Under the pieces are notes generated by a model. The model was not told the origin of the DNA and did no database searches. It saw only the letters and a program-made list of their open reading frames with translations. Shown here one piece after another: positions 14,567 through 22,541 of a stretch of DNA of 50,986 bases (within the stretch, counting starts at the first letter, position 1; each line of letters opens with the position of its first letter). The translations under genes and the position numbers were made by a program. Origin of the DNA: Bhargavaea cecembensis DSE10 (lineage in GTDB: Bacteria; Bacillota; Bacilli; Bacillales_A; Planococcaceae); the NCBI RefSeq assembly GCF_000348905.1, contig NZ_AOFT01000019.1:1-50986 (forward strand). Reading direction: 5' to 3'.

Positions 14567-16565
14567 AAAGACGAAGAAGGATGAACAGAACCTTCAGCTG
14601 TCAGAAGAGGAGCAACAGGAGCTGCTGAAAAAATATGATCCGGAATCCAACACGCGTGACGTGCGGGGGATCATGAAGAAAATCGTGTTCTTTGGACTTT
14701 TGGCGTTTTCTGTTTTCCAGCTGTACACTGCGATTTTCGGGCAGTATACCGCGTACATCCAGCGTTCTGTCCACCTGGGCTTCGCCCTGTCACTGATTTT
14801 CCTGCTGTTTCCATTCCGCCGGAAATCGGCGAAAAAGGATCGTGTTCCGTTCTACGATATCATTTTGGCGCTGCTCTCCGTCGGCGTGGGCCTGTATTGG
14901 CCGCTTCAGTACAATGAATTGGTCTTGCGAGTCGGACGGGTGACCGACCTGGATATGACGGTCGCGATCCTGGCTGTCTTGCTTACACTGGAGGCGTCCC
15001 GGCGCGCGGTCGGCCTGCCGATTACGATTATCGCCTCGGCATTCCTGATCTACGCATTCACCGGGCCGTACTGGCCGGGATTCCTCGCACACCGCGGGCA
15101 AGACCTGTCGGCACTTGCCCAGCTGATGTTCTATACGACTGACGGAGTGCTCGGCACCCCGATCGGCGTGTCGGCCACGTTCATTTTCGTCTTCCTCCTG
15201 TTCGGGGCCTTCCTTGTAAAGACGGGGGTGGGGCAGTATTTCAATGATCTGGCTGTGGCATTGGCCGGGAAGCTTACAGGTGGCCCGGCGAAGGTGGCCA
15301 TTTTCTCGAGTGCTCTCCAGGGGACCATCTCAGGCAGCTCTGTCGCGAACGTGGTGACTTCCGGTTCGTATACGATTCCGATGATGAAAAAGCTCGGTTA
15401 CCGCAAGGAATTCGCGGGTGCCGTTGAGGCCTCTGCTTCCACCGGCGGCCAGCTGATGCCACCGATCATGGGGGCGGCAGCTTTCCTGATGGTCGAGTTT
15501 ATCGGCGGCATCACTTACTGGGAAATCGCAAAGGCTGCTGCCATTCCGGCGCTGCTTTACTTCTCGGGGATCTGGATCATGACTCACTTTGAGGCAAAGC
15601 GGGTCGGTCTGTCCGGGCTTTCGGATGACCAGCTTCCGAACCGGAAGGAAGTGCTGAAGAAGATTTACCTTCTGACCCCGATACTCGGCATCATCATCTT
15701 CCTGCTGATCGGCATCCCGACGATGCAGGCTGCACTGTGGGGGATCGTCCTGACGATCGTCGTCAGTGCGTTTGACAAAAAGACCCGCCTGAACTTTAAG
15801 GACATGATCAATGCGCTTGTCGACGGGGCGCGGACCGCGCTTGCTGTCGCGGCTGCAACGGCCTGTGCCGGCATCATTGTCGGGGTCGTCGTCAAGACCG
15901 GGCTAGGGCTGAGCTTGGCCAACGGGCTGATTTCCGCCTCAGGCGGACACCTCTTCCTGACGCTGTTCTTCACTATGCTCGCGGCCATCGTGCTCGGGAT
16001 GGGCTCGCCGACAACCGCGAACTACGTCATCACCTCGACCATTGCGGCTCCGGCGGTCATTGCACTGCTGATGATCGACGAGCCGGCAGGCGCCGCTGTT
16101 CCGGTTGTCGTGGCGCTGTCTGCGCACCTGTTCGTGTTTTACTTCGGTATTATTGCGGACATCACACCGCCGGTCGCTCTCGCAGCGTTTGCTGCATCCG
16201 GTATTTCCGGAGGAGATCCGATCCGGACCGGTGTCAATGCGGCAAAGCTTGCAATTGCAGCGTTTATCATTCCGTATATGTTCGTCTACAACCCTGCGAT
16301 GCTGATGATCGATGCCAGCGTCATTGAAATCATCTGGGTGACCGCAACCGCGTTCGCAGGCATGCTTGCAGTCGGTGCCGGCTTCGTCGGCTTCTGGTAC
16401 CGGAAACTAAACTGGCTGGAGCGGATCCTTGCTCTTGCGGCAGGCGGAATGCTCATTTTCCCGGAAGGCATGACAGACGTGTTCGGACTCGTCCTGTTTG
16501 TCATCCTTCTTGCTATCCAGTTCATGACACGTAATAAGCGCGACAGAGAAACAGTCGCCGCCTAA
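14556..16565 (+). CDS. TRAP transporter fused permease (4TM/12TM, TAXI type)
   Basis: The 669-residue polytopic membrane protein fuses the small (DctQ-like) and large (DctM-like) TRAP subunits. It has an acidic cytosolic N-terminus (about 45 residues), roughly four segments before residue 150, and then the DctM core. Conserved core sequences are GTPIGVSATFIFVFLLFGAFL, GTISGSSVANVVTSGSYTIP, GGQLMPPIMGAAAFLM and GMGSPTTANYVITSTIAAPA. It would import the receptor-bound solute with Na+. The ATG follows AAAGGAGTG and lies inside the end of the DUF1850 gene, indicating coupled translation. Confidence 0.94.
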   Translation: MADEKTKKDEQNLQLSEEEQQELLKKYDPESNTRDVRGIMKKIVFFGLLAFSVFQLYTAIFGQYTAYIQRSVHLGFALSLIFLLFPFRRKSAKKDRVPFYDIILALLSVGVGLYWPLQYNELVLRVGRVTDLDMTVAILAVLLTLEASRRAVGLPITIIASAFLIYAFTGPYWPGFLAHRGQDLSALAQLMFYTTDGVLGTPIGVSATFIFVFLLFGAFLVKTGVGQYFNDLAVALAGKLTGGPAKVAIFSSALQGTISGSSVANVVTSGSYTIPMMKKLGYRKEFAGAVEASASTGGQLMPPIMGAAAFLMVEFIGGITYWEIAKAAAIPALLYFSGIWIMTHFEAKRVGLSGLSDDQLPNRKEVLKKIYLLTPILGIIIFLLIGIPTMQAALWGIVLTIVVSAFDKKTRLNFKDMINALVDGARTALAVAAATACAGIIVGVVVKTGLGLSLANGLISASGGHLFLTLFFTMLAAIVLGMGSPTTANYVITSTIAAPAVIALLMIDEPAGAAVPVVVALSAHLFVFYFGIIADITPPVALAAFAASGISGGDPIRTGVNAAKLAIAAFIIPYMFVYNPAMLMIDASVIEIIWVTATAFAGMLAVGAGFVGFWYRKLNWLERILALAAGGMLIFPEGMTDVFGLVLFVILLAIQFMTRNKRDRETVAA

Positions 16566-16570
16566 TGCCA

Positions 16571-16606
16571 AGAACCCCTGCAGGAAAATCTGCAGGGGTT
16601 CTTTTT
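16571..16606. terminator. Bidirectional terminator of the TRAP operon and STAS gene
   Basis: A perfect 13-bp stem (AGAACCCCTGCAG at 16571-16583 with its complement at 16590-16602) around a six-base loop ends in a T run; the convergent STAS gene stops 8 bases beyond. Confidence 0.92.
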
Positions 16607-16613
16607 CATCTGT

Positions 16614-17099
16614 TCAGTTTGCTCCGGTCATTTCCAGGCCACGCTGTTTCATCAGATGCTGAAGCGCGGAGCGGAATGTCGAAAAGGATTTCAGCTTATT
16701 CACGAGCGGCAGCCCGGACATGGTCACTTCCCGCGCAAAGTGGGGAGTGAACCCGACCGTGATCACCTCGATGCCCATGAGACTAAGTGAAGCAGACAGT
16801 TCTTCGATGGCCTTACCGAAAACCGAGAGGCTGTCCGGGTTTTCAATGGAAAGGGCGGTGAAGTCGAGAATCGCGGTTTGCGTGTTGGTCGCGGCAACAT
16901 GATTCAGTACTTTTGATACGACATTCCGGGAAAATTCAGGCGTCAGTTCACCGGCAAACGGGATCAGGATCGTATCCGGCAGGATGGAAGGAATAATCGG
17001 CACCATGATCTGGCTGACCAGACTCTCCAGTTCTGCTACTTGTTCTCTGAGCTGGTCAATGGTTTGCTGCATTTCTTCCCGGGTCATTTGCTCATTCAT
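16614..17099 (-). CDS. STAS domain protein, RsbR/anti-sigma antagonist-like
   Basis: The 161-residue protein has a short coiled-coil N-terminus (residues about 5-32, QQTIDQLREQVAELESLVSQ) and a C-terminal STAS domain starting at MVPIIPSILPDTILIPFAGEL, the pattern PIIPV..G..VLPLIG found in RsbR-type stressosome proteins. The core continues with TAILDFTALSIENPDSLSVF and GIEVITVGFTPHFAREV. Where RsbR paralogues carry their phosphorylatable Thr/Ser, this protein has PDSLSVF, so a Ser is available. It lacks the N-terminal sensory globin-like domain and could be a stand-alone antagonist in partner switching. No rsb genes are nearby, so its partner is unknown. GAGGAA precedes the start. Confidence 0.8.
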   Translation of the reverse strand: MNEQMTREEMQQTIDQLREQVAELESLVSQIMVPIIPSILPDTILIPFAGELTPEFSRNVVSKVLNHVAATNTQTAILDFTALSIENPDSLSVFGKAIEELSASLSLMGIEVITVGFTPHFAREVTMSGLPLVNKLKSFSTFRSALQHLMKQRGLEMTGAN

Positions 17100-17266
17100 T
17101 TTTGATTCCTCACTGGTCTATTTTTATTTGCTTGATATCTATGACTATTATACGGAAAATCCGCTGGTTCGCCATCTTTTGCATAGGAGAGGGGAAGGTG
17201 TCACCAATAGAGGACCCTCTGAAGAAACCGGGTAGGATATCAAATCTAATGGAGGGATAATGGATT

Positions 17267-17295
17267 TTGATGTCGAATTGAATCGACAGTATAAA
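17267..17295 (+). promoter_or_regulatory. Sigma-A promoter with an embedded TGTCGA dyad
   Basis: TTGATG (17267-17272) and TATAAA (17290-17295) are 17 bases apart, 18 bases before the ATG of the 78-residue gene. The inverted repeat TGTCGA-N6-TCGACA (17271-17288) lies between them. Its left half, TGTCGAA, equals the consensus Spo0A box. Confidence 0.65.
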
Positions 17296-17312
17296 ATGGC
17301 AAGGGGATATGG

Positions 17313-17549
17313 ATGGTGGAAAATGAAATGACGAACCTGGGGACAGTCACCTATCTGGGGGATAGCCGGGCTAGCATACGCAGGAAAGTGGAACTGCTTC
17401 TCGACGAATTACCGGCAGGAATCGAAATGGCGCAGTCGGGGGATGCAGAGGCTGCTGCTGTTTACCTGTCTGCAATGTATAAGGTACTGTCAGCTGCGTT
17501 GGAAGAAGAAGCGATCGCCTATGAGAAGTATCTGAAAGGGCAGGTCTGA
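17313..17549 (+). CDS. Small hypothetical protein (78 aa)
   Basis: I do not recognise this 78-residue protein. It is soluble, mostly predicted helical, acidic, with an Ala/Glu-rich second half (GDAEAAAVYLSAMYKVLSAALEEEAIAYEKYL). AAGGGG lies six bases before the ATG, and a good sigma-A promoter immediately upstream plus a strong terminator downstream show it is a single-gene unit. ATG 17328 is a possible later start. The promoter carries a Spo0A-box-like dyad, so expression may change at the transition to sporulation (inference). Confidence 0.7.
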   Translation: MVENEMTNLGTVTYLGDSRASIRRKVELLLDELPAGIEMAQSGDAEAAAVYLSAMYKVLSAALEEEAIAYEKYLKGQV

Positions 17550-17600
17550 TGTTGTGCGAAAACCGTTTTTCCTGTAATGAAGGAAATCACACGGACAATA

Positions 17601-17637
17601 AAAAACGTCCGATCCCATTAAGAGATCGGACGTTTTT
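17601..17637. terminator. Bidirectional terminator between the 78-aa gene and tRNA-Val
   Basis: AAAAACGTCCGATC (17601-17614) pairs perfectly with GATCGGACGTTTTT (17624-17637) around a nine-base loop, with A and T runs on both sides. Confidence 0.95.
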
Positions 17638-17641
17638 GTGA

Positions 17642-17714
17642 TGATTCCGACTGGGCTCGAACCAGCGACCTCTACCCTGTCAAGGTAGCGCTCTCCCAGC
17701 TGAGCTACGGAATC
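17642..17714 (-). tRNA. tRNA-Val, anticodon GAC
   Basis: On the minus strand the 73-base cloverleaf is complete: acceptor GATTCCG (5' end at 17714) pairs with CGGAATC, the D-arm is in GTAGCTCAGCTGGGAGAGC, the anticodon stem-loop is CTACC-TTGACAG-GGTAG (anticodon GAC, for GUC/GUU), and the T-arm has GGTTCGAGCC. The discriminator is A and CCA is not encoded. It stands alone, with its own consensus promoter and a shared terminator. Confidence 0.97.
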
Positions 17715-17757
17715 AAATCTGGGATGTTTGCTTGTTGTTCTCTCAAGCACATTTACA

Positions 17758-17786
17758 ATAATACAAGGGGAGGGGGAGAAAGTCAA
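17758..17786 (-). promoter_or_regulatory. Sigma-A promoter of tRNA-Val
   Basis: On the minus strand TTGACT (17781-17786) and TATTAT (17758-17763) are separated by exactly 17 bases, about 44 bases before the mature tRNA. Confidence 0.85.
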
Positions 17787-17842
17787 CGGCATCTTTAAAG
17801 TAAAACTTTTCAGACTTTTACAGGTCCGGACTTTATAGATGG

Positions 17843-17889
17843 ATAAGGACCGTCCCCCGTGACTAGTCTGCACGCTGGACGGTCCTTAT
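17843..17889. repeat. 12-bp inverted repeat with long loop
   Basis: ATAAGGACCGTC (17843-17854) and its exact complement (17878-17889) flank a 23-base loop. Neither side has a T run right after the stem, so it is not a classical terminator. It lies between the stop of the 47-residue minus-strand gene and the tRNA promoter. Confidence 0.7.
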
Positions 17890-17940
17890 GTATACTCTGC
17901 ACGTTTACCGGCTGACGGCAAATATCGCATCGTCACTAAG

Positions 17941-18084
17941 TTATTGCTCCTGCGGGACGACTTCTTCTTCTTCCGAGAAGTAAAGGAAGTTTTCTTCTTC
18001 CAGCTCGGTGATCCGCTCCCGGTTCAGTCCCATCTCAAGATTTCCCGTAAACATATGATCCCACCATTGTTCTTGTTTCATCAT
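17941..18084 (-). CDS. Small acidic hypothetical protein (47 aa)
   Basis: A short reading frame on the minus strand begins with two Met codons (MMKQEQWWDHM) after a consensus ribosome site (AAGGAGGA, 6-7 bases upstream) and ends EEEEVVPQEQ. The 47-residue product is strongly acidic at its C-terminus (about a third Glu), has a Trp pair at residues 7-8, and no membrane segment or Cys. I do not recognise it. A sigma-B-like promoter stands upstream. The strong Shine-Dalgarno and compact fit to the promoter make it more likely a real gene than chance. Confidence 0.6.
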   Translation of the reverse strand: MMKQEQWWDHMFTGNLEMGLNRERITELEEENFLYFSEEEEVVPQEQ

Positions 18085-18122
18085 GTCATTTCCTCCTTGA
18101 TCTTTTCGTTGTTTGACCTTCT

Positions 18123-18149
18123 ATACCCCGCGTAATCGGAATCCGAAAC
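18123..18149 (-). promoter_or_regulatory. Candidate sigma-B promoter of the 47-aa gene
   Basis: On the minus strand GTTTCG (18144-18149) and GGGTAT (18123-18128) are spaced by 15 bases, close to the general-stress consensus GTTTAA-N13-15-GGGTAT. The -10 hexamer is a perfect match. Confidence 0.45.
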
Positions 18150-18388
18150 AGAGTGAGGAACAAAACAAGCCGGAAGACCTATTTTTCTATCTAGCCGGGA
18201 AAGAGGAGCGTATGAAATTGAAAGGTGCGATACTTGCCGCCTGGTGGCCGGGATGCATGGCGGGCCGGCAATGTTTTGCCTGCCCGTACCCAAAGGTTGC
18301 CCGAGTCTGCAGCCGATTATGAGCTTCAAAAAAATTTAACAATCCGGCAGGGTCATCAGGAAGGAAACAGTATCCCCCAGTTTAAGTT

Positions 18389-18417
18389 TTGATATCCGTG
18401 CCTGCCGGCGATAAGAT
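18389..18417 (+). promoter_or_regulatory. Sigma-A promoter of the aldehyde dehydrogenase gene
   Basis: TTGATA (18389-18394) and TAAGAT (18412-18417) are 17 bases apart and 29 bases upstream of the ATG. The right arm of the CCGGCAGG inverted repeat falls inside the spacer. Confidence 0.55.
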
Positions 18418-18446
18418 GAAGAAAGAATGAAGGGAGTGGTTGAAAC

Positions 18447-19835
18447 ATGGCATTTACGGAGACGCAGGCAGGCGGCATCGTCGCCCGTCAGAGGAATTTC
18501 TACTGGACAGGCAAGACGAAAACAGCCCGGTTCAGAAAAGACCGGCTGATGGATCTGCACGGTGCAATCCGGGATCGGGAAAAAGATATTTCAGATGCAC
18601 TCTCGAAGGACCTGGGCAAAAGTGAATTTGAATCCTACATGACAGAAATCGGTTTTGTCTTATCCAGTATCCGGGAAATGGCGTCCAATATCGAGGAATG
18701 GATGAAGCCGGAACCGAAAAAGACACCGGTTCATTTCCAGCCGGGAAAAAGCTTCGTCATCCGGGAGCCATGGGGAACGGTGCTGATCATCGGTCCGTTC
18801 AACTATCCGTTCCAGCTCGTCATCGAACCGCTTGCCGCAGCGATTGCCGGCGGCAATACTGCTGTCCTGAAACCTTCCGAAACGACACCGAATGTATCTG
18901 CCGTCATCCGCAAAATGATCGCGGAGACGTTTCCGCCCGAATATGTGACGGTCGTCGAGGGGGGCAAAGAAGAGACGTCTGCGCTGATACACGCGCCGTT
19001 TGACTTCATGTTCTTCACGGGGAGTGCAAAAGTCGGGTCGATTGTCATGAAGGCTGCCGCCGAGCGGCTTGTCCCCGTCGTCCTTGAACTCGGCGGCAAA
19101 AGTCCGGCCATCGTAGACCAGACTGCGGACCTCCGGACAGCGGCGGAGCGGATTGCCTGGGCGAAATTTACGAATGCCGGGCAAACATGCGTCGCGCCGG
19201 ATTATTGCCTCGTTCATCACACAGTGAAGGATGCGTTTCTCGAGGAATTAATAGAGGCGATCAGGGGCTTCTATGGGGCGGATCCCGCGAAGTCCCCCGA
19301 TTATGCCAGGATTGTGGATGAGCGGCAGTTCGACAGGCTGCGGAAAATGATTGATGAAGAGCGCGGCCGGATTCTTTCAGGCGGCCAGATGAACCGGGAT
19401 ACCCGGTTTATTGAGCCGACCGTTGTTGACAGTCCGCCTGCAGGCAGCCGGGTGATGGAGGAAGAGATTTTCGGCCCGATCCTGCCGGTCTACAGCTACT
19501 CGAGCCTGACGGCGGTGATCCGGTCGATCCGGGAGCGTCCGAAACCGCTTGCCGCTTACCTGTTTTCGGAGAACCGGGGCGCGATGGATCACTTTCTCTC
19601 CGAGCTGCCATTCGGCGGAGGCTGCATCAACGATGCCCTCTCCCATGTCGGCAATACCGCACTGCCATTCGGCGGTGCAGGCCCGTCCGGCATCGGCAGC
19701 TATCACGGCAAGTACGGGTTCGATGCATTCACACACGAGAAGGGCATTCTGAAGCGGGGAACGTCCTTCCCGGTCAGAATTGCATTCCCGCCTTACGGAA
19801 ATCGCCTCAAGCTGATCAGGCGATTTCTGAAATGA
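18447..19835 (+). CDS. ywdH: Class 3-type aldehyde dehydrogenase (YwdH-like)
   Basis: The 462-residue protein is an NAD(P)-dependent aldehyde dehydrogenase of the short ALDH3 branch, which oxidises fatty and aromatic aldehydes to acids. Visible motifs are the cofactor loop FFTGSAKVGS, the general base Glu in VVLELGGKSP, the catalytic Cys in FTNAGQTCVAPDY and the structural EEIFGPILPV. The C-terminus (GTSFPVRIAFPPYGNRLKLIRRFLK) is basic with a hydrophobic patch, as in membrane-associated members. The length, shorter than ALDH1/2 types by about 40 residues, supports ALDH3; B. subtilis YwdH is the nearest known relative. It appears monocistronic, and the substrate is unknown. Confidence 0.9.
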   Translation: MAFTETQAGGIVARQRNFYWTGKTKTARFRKDRLMDLHGAIRDREKDISDALSKDLGKSEFESYMTEIGFVLSSIREMASNIEEWMKPEPKKTPVHFQPGKSFVIREPWGTVLIIGPFNYPFQLVIEPLAAAIAGGNTAVLKPSETTPNVSAVIRKMIAETFPPEYVTVVEGGKEETSALIHAPFDFMFFTGSAKVGSIVMKAAAERLVPVVLELGGKSPAIVDQTADLRTAAERIAWAKFTNAGQTCVAPDYCLVHHTVKDAFLEELIEAIRGFYGADPAKSPDYARIVDERQFDRLRKMIDEERGRILSGGQMNRDTRFIEPTVVDSPPAGSRVMEEEIFGPILPVYSYSSLTAVIRSIRERPKPLAAYLFSENRGAMDHFLSELPFGGGCINDALSHVGNTALPFGGAGPSGIGSYHGKYGFDAFTHEKGILKRGTSFPVRIAFPPYGNRLKLIRRFLK

Positions 19836-19847
19836 TGCAGGCGAATC

Positions 19848-19876
19848 GTGACGGACACCCCATGTAGGCGTATAAT
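19848..19876 (+). promoter_or_regulatory. Sigma-A promoter of the M42 peptidase-murE unit
   Basis: GTGACG (19848-19853) and a perfect TATAAT (19871-19876) are separated by 17 bases, 37 bases before the peptidase ATG. Confidence 0.65.
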
Positions 19877-19913
19877 GAAAGCTGGACTTTTCAGTCGGGG
19901 GGAACACATTCTC

Positions 19914-20966
19914 ATGAACCTATCTTTTGACCTTGAACACTCACTCAAGATTCTGGAAGACCTTGTAGAAACTCCGAGCCCGTCCGGCTATACGAGGGAT
20001 GTCATGAAGCTGGCCGAAACCTATCTGGCCGAAAGCGGGGCGGAGCTGACACGGACGAATAAGGGTGCGGTCATCGCAACATTCCGCGGTGAAGATGACA
20101 GCAAAAGCCGGCTGATCACGGCACATGTCGATACGCTCGGGGCGATCGTCAAGGAAGTCAAACCTTCCGGGCGTCTGAAGCTGGATAAGATCGGCGGTTT
20201 TAACTGGAATGCCGCGGAAGGGGAATACTGCACCGTCCACGCGGCGGATGGCAGGAAGATCCGAGGGACGATTCTGATGCACCAGACGACTGTCCATGTG
20301 TACCGGGATTCCGGGAAGGCAGAGCGGAGCAGCGACAACATTGAGGTCCGGCTGGATGAGCGGACCGGCAGTGCGGATGACACGAGGGCGCTCGGAATCG
20401 AAGTGGGGGATTTTGTATCGTTCGATCCCCGTTTCGAGAAAAGCGGCGGCTACATCAAATCCCGCCATCTCGATGACAAGGCGAGCACGGCCCTTCTTCT
20501 GGAGCTGGCGGCCAGGCTGAAGGAGAGCGGAACGAAGCTTCCCCATACTCTTCACCTCTACATTTCCAACAATGAAGAGATCGGATTCGGCGGCAACGCC
20601 TCGGTGCCGGAGAATGCGGTTGAGTACATTGCATTCGACATGGGTGCGATCGGTGACGGACAGTCTTCCGATGAGTATACCGTTTCAATCTGTGTAAAGG
20701 ATTCGAGCGGTCCGTATCATTACGGACTGACCCGGCACCTTGCGGATCTCTGCAAAAAGGAAGGCATTCCGCACAAGCTTGATATCTACCCTTATTATGG
20801 CTCGGACGCCTCAGCGGCAATACGCGCGGGGTTTGATGTCCGGCATGCGCTTTTTGGTCCGGGAATCGAATCGTCCCATGCACTTGAAAGGACGCATACG
20901 GATTCTCTTGAGGCGGCGGCGCGTCTGCTGAGGGCTTACATTCTTTCGCCGCTTGCGGAAGATTGA
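19914..20966 (+). CDS. M42 family glutamyl aminopeptidase/deblocking-type metallopeptidase
   Basis: The 350-residue protein is a cytosolic dinuclear-zinc aminopeptidase of family M42 (YsdC/YhfE-like). The metal ligands and catalytic residues lie in TAHVDTLGAIV, SRHLDDKASTA, SNNEEIGFGGN, FDMGAIG and SHALERTHTDSL. ATG 19914 is used because GGGGGGA lies about 10 bases upstream and the promoter -10 at 19871-19876 excludes the longer reading from 19848. Such enzymes trim N-terminal residues from peptides and may act as large oligomers. murE follows 12 bases later, so the two genes are likely cotranscribed. Confidence 0.92.
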   Translation: MNLSFDLEHSLKILEDLVETPSPSGYTRDVMKLAETYLAESGAELTRTNKGAVIATFRGEDDSKSRLITAHVDTLGAIVKEVKPSGRLKLDKIGGFNWNAAEGEYCTVHAADGRKIRGTILMHQTTVHVYRDSGKAERSSDNIEVRLDERTGSADDTRALGIEVGDFVSFDPRFEKSGGYIKSRHLDDKASTALLLELAARLKESGTKLPHTLHLYISNNEEIGFGGNASVPENAVEYIAFDMGAIGDGQSSDEYTVSICVKDSSGPYHYGLTRHLADLCKKEGIPHKLDIYPYYGSDASAAIRAGFDVRHALFGPGIESSHALERTHTDSLEAAARLLRAYILSPLAED

Positions 20967-20978
20967 GGAGGAAACAAC

Positions 20979-22466
20979 ATGGAAACAACAGAATTGCTGG
21001 CACATCTCCCGTTCAGTGAAGTGATCGGGACCCCTCCGGTTGAGGTGACAGATATTACAACCGACTCCAGGGCGGTCCAGCCGGGCGGCGCATTTATCTG
21101 CATCAACGGATATACCGTCGACGGACACGACTATGTGCCCCAGGCACTTGCTGCCGGTGCCAGGCTCATCATTGCGGACCGTCCGGTCGAGGCGGACCCG
21201 GATAAAGCGGCGGTGGTCATCACGGATGACACGGCACGCGCGGAAGGTCTGGTTGCATCCGCCTTTTTCGGGCATCCGTCAAAATCAGTCCGGATGATTG
21301 GCGTCACCGGCACCAATGGCAAGACGAGCGTTGCCAACATCATCGACGGCATTCTCCGGAACAGCGGCCGGAAGTCGGCCTCTTCCGGCACGATCGGCTT
21401 TAACCTGAACGGCGTGCTTTATGAATCGGCCAATACGACGACAGATGCACTCACCACACAGCGCATGATCCGGCAGGCTTCAGCGGAAGGGTGCGAGGCG
21501 ATGACGATGGAAGTCTCCTCCCATGGCCTGGTAGAAGGGCGCCTGTCCGGAACGGAATTCGATATAGCGGTTTTCACGAATCTGACCCACGACCATCTGG
21601 ACTACCATGGAACGATGGAGCATTACGGGTATGCGAAAGGGCTGCTGTTCGCGCAGCTCGGCCAGGATACAAGCAAGCCGAAGTTCGCTGTCCTGAATGC
21701 GGATGATCCGTGGTCGGACCGGTACCGGCAGATGACGGCGCACCCCGTGCTCACGTACGCTGTGGACTCGGAGGCGATGTTCCGTGCACGTGATATCCGG
21801 CTGGAGGCCGGGCGCACCGTCTTTCTGATGGAGACGCCGGAAGGGGAGCGGCAGGTTGTGATGAACCTGATCGGCGGGTTTAACGTATACAACGCGCTGG
21901 CATCCGCAGCTGCGCTGTATGCATATGGACTTGGGCTGGATGAAATCATTGCCGGCCTCGGCGCACTGCCTGCCGTGAAGGGACGCATGGAACGCGTGGA
22001 GACGGACCTTCCGCTCACAATTTATATCGACTATGCGCATACACCCGATGCCATCGAAAAAGCGATCGCTTCGGTCCTACCCTATAAGAAGAACAAACTC
22101 ATCTTCCTTGTCGGCACAGGCGGCAACCGCGACCGGTCAAAGCGGCCGATCATGGCGGAAAAGGCATCGGTTGCGGATTACGTCATCCTCACGACGGATG
22201 ACCCGCGCCATGAGGATTATGAATCGATTACGTCCGAGCTTGCTGCAGGCATGACACATGAGAATTATGCCTGCATCGGTGACCGGGAACAGGCGGTCCG
22301 CCATGCAGTGGAAGTGGCCGGCGAAGGCGATATCCTCCTGTTCGCAGGCAAGGGCCATGAAGACTTCCAGATTATCGGGAACACCAAATATCCGCACAGC
22401 GATGCCGAAATCGCACTGGATGAGGCGGAAAAGAAGTTCGGGCGGAAAGCAGGCGCCCGGGACTGA
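20979..22466 (+). CDS. murE: UDP-N-acetylmuramyl-tripeptide synthetase MurE
   Basis: The 495-residue Mur ligase adds the third amino acid to UDP-MurNAc-L-Ala-D-Glu in the cytosol, using ATP. The P-loop is MIGVTGTNGKTSVAN (residues 108-117 core), followed by TTDALTTQRM, the Mur signature VFTNLTHDHLDYHGTMEHY with the carbamylated-Lys region, and IDYAHTPDAIEKAI in the C-terminal domain. The residue motif that usually marks meso-diaminopimelate enzymes (DNPR) reads DDPR (407-410). Together with the murE-prfC gene order, which I know from Staphylococcus, this makes an L-lysine-adding enzyme likely but not certain; Planococcaceae commonly have Lys-type walls. AGGAGGA precedes the ATG. Confidence 0.94.
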   Translation: METTELLAHLPFSEVIGTPPVEVTDITTDSRAVQPGGAFICINGYTVDGHDYVPQALAAGARLIIADRPVEADPDKAAVVITDDTARAEGLVASAFFGHPSKSVRMIGVTGTNGKTSVANIIDGILRNSGRKSASSGTIGFNLNGVLYESANTTTDALTTQRMIRQASAEGCEAMTMEVSSHGLVEGRLSGTEFDIAVFTNLTHDHLDYHGTMEHYGYAKGLLFAQLGQDTSKPKFAVLNADDPWSDRYRQMTAHPVLTYAVDSEAMFRARDIRLEAGRTVFLMETPEGERQVVMNLIGGFNVYNALASAAALYAYGLGLDEIIAGLGALPAVKGRMERVETDLPLTIYIDYAHTPDAIEKAIASVLPYKKNKLIFLVGTGGNRDRSKRPIMAEKASVADYVILTTDDPRHEDYESITSELAAGMTHENYACIGDREQAVRHAVEVAGEGDILLFAGKGHEDFQIIGNTKYPHSDAEIALDEAEKKFGRKAGARD

Positions 22467-22497
22467 CCCGGAAGCAGATGATCGAACGTGGGAACTC

Positions 22498-22528
22498 CGG
22501 CCGGAAAGGTTCGCCTTTCCGGCCGTTT
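22498..22528 (+). terminator. Terminator after murE with UUCG tetraloop
   Basis: A perfect 12-bp stem (CGGCCGGAAAGG at 22498-22509 with CCTTTCCGGCCG at 22514-22525) closes on TTCG, an extra-stable tetraloop; the T tract is short. Confidence 0.8.
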
Positions 22529-22541
22529 CCGTTAATATTGC

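Larger units (their letters stand above)
18085..18446. other. 362-bp stretch without a confident gene, between the 47-aa gene and the aldehyde dehydrogenase gene
   Basis: It holds the ribosome site and sigma-B-like promoter of the 47-residue gene (18091-18149), an 8-bp inverted repeat CCGGCAGG (18344-18351) / CCTGCCGG (18401-18408) just before the aldehyde dehydrogenase promoter, and a possible 36-codon frame at 18212-18322. That frame has four Cys, and GAGGAG is only 3 bases from its ATG; I do not call it. I compared the GC-rich middle by eye with known riboswitch consensus sequences and found no match. Confidence 0.5.

Noticed and set aside
17260-17331. 23-codon frame with GGAGGG upstream, overlapping the 78-aa gene start
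   Set aside because: Its ATG lies upstream of the predicted transcription start of the promoter at 17267-17295, so it would not be on that transcript, and the ribosome-site spacing is only 3 bases.
17642-17714. tRNA-Val as an integration site of a mobile element
   Set aside because: No integrase gene and no repeat of the tRNA 3' end was seen in the window; the flanking genes look ancestral.
18212-18322. 36-residue Cys-containing frame
   Set aside because: The ribosome-site spacing is very short, no promoter is evident and the sequence is unlike any family; kept only as a remark on the intergenic stretch.
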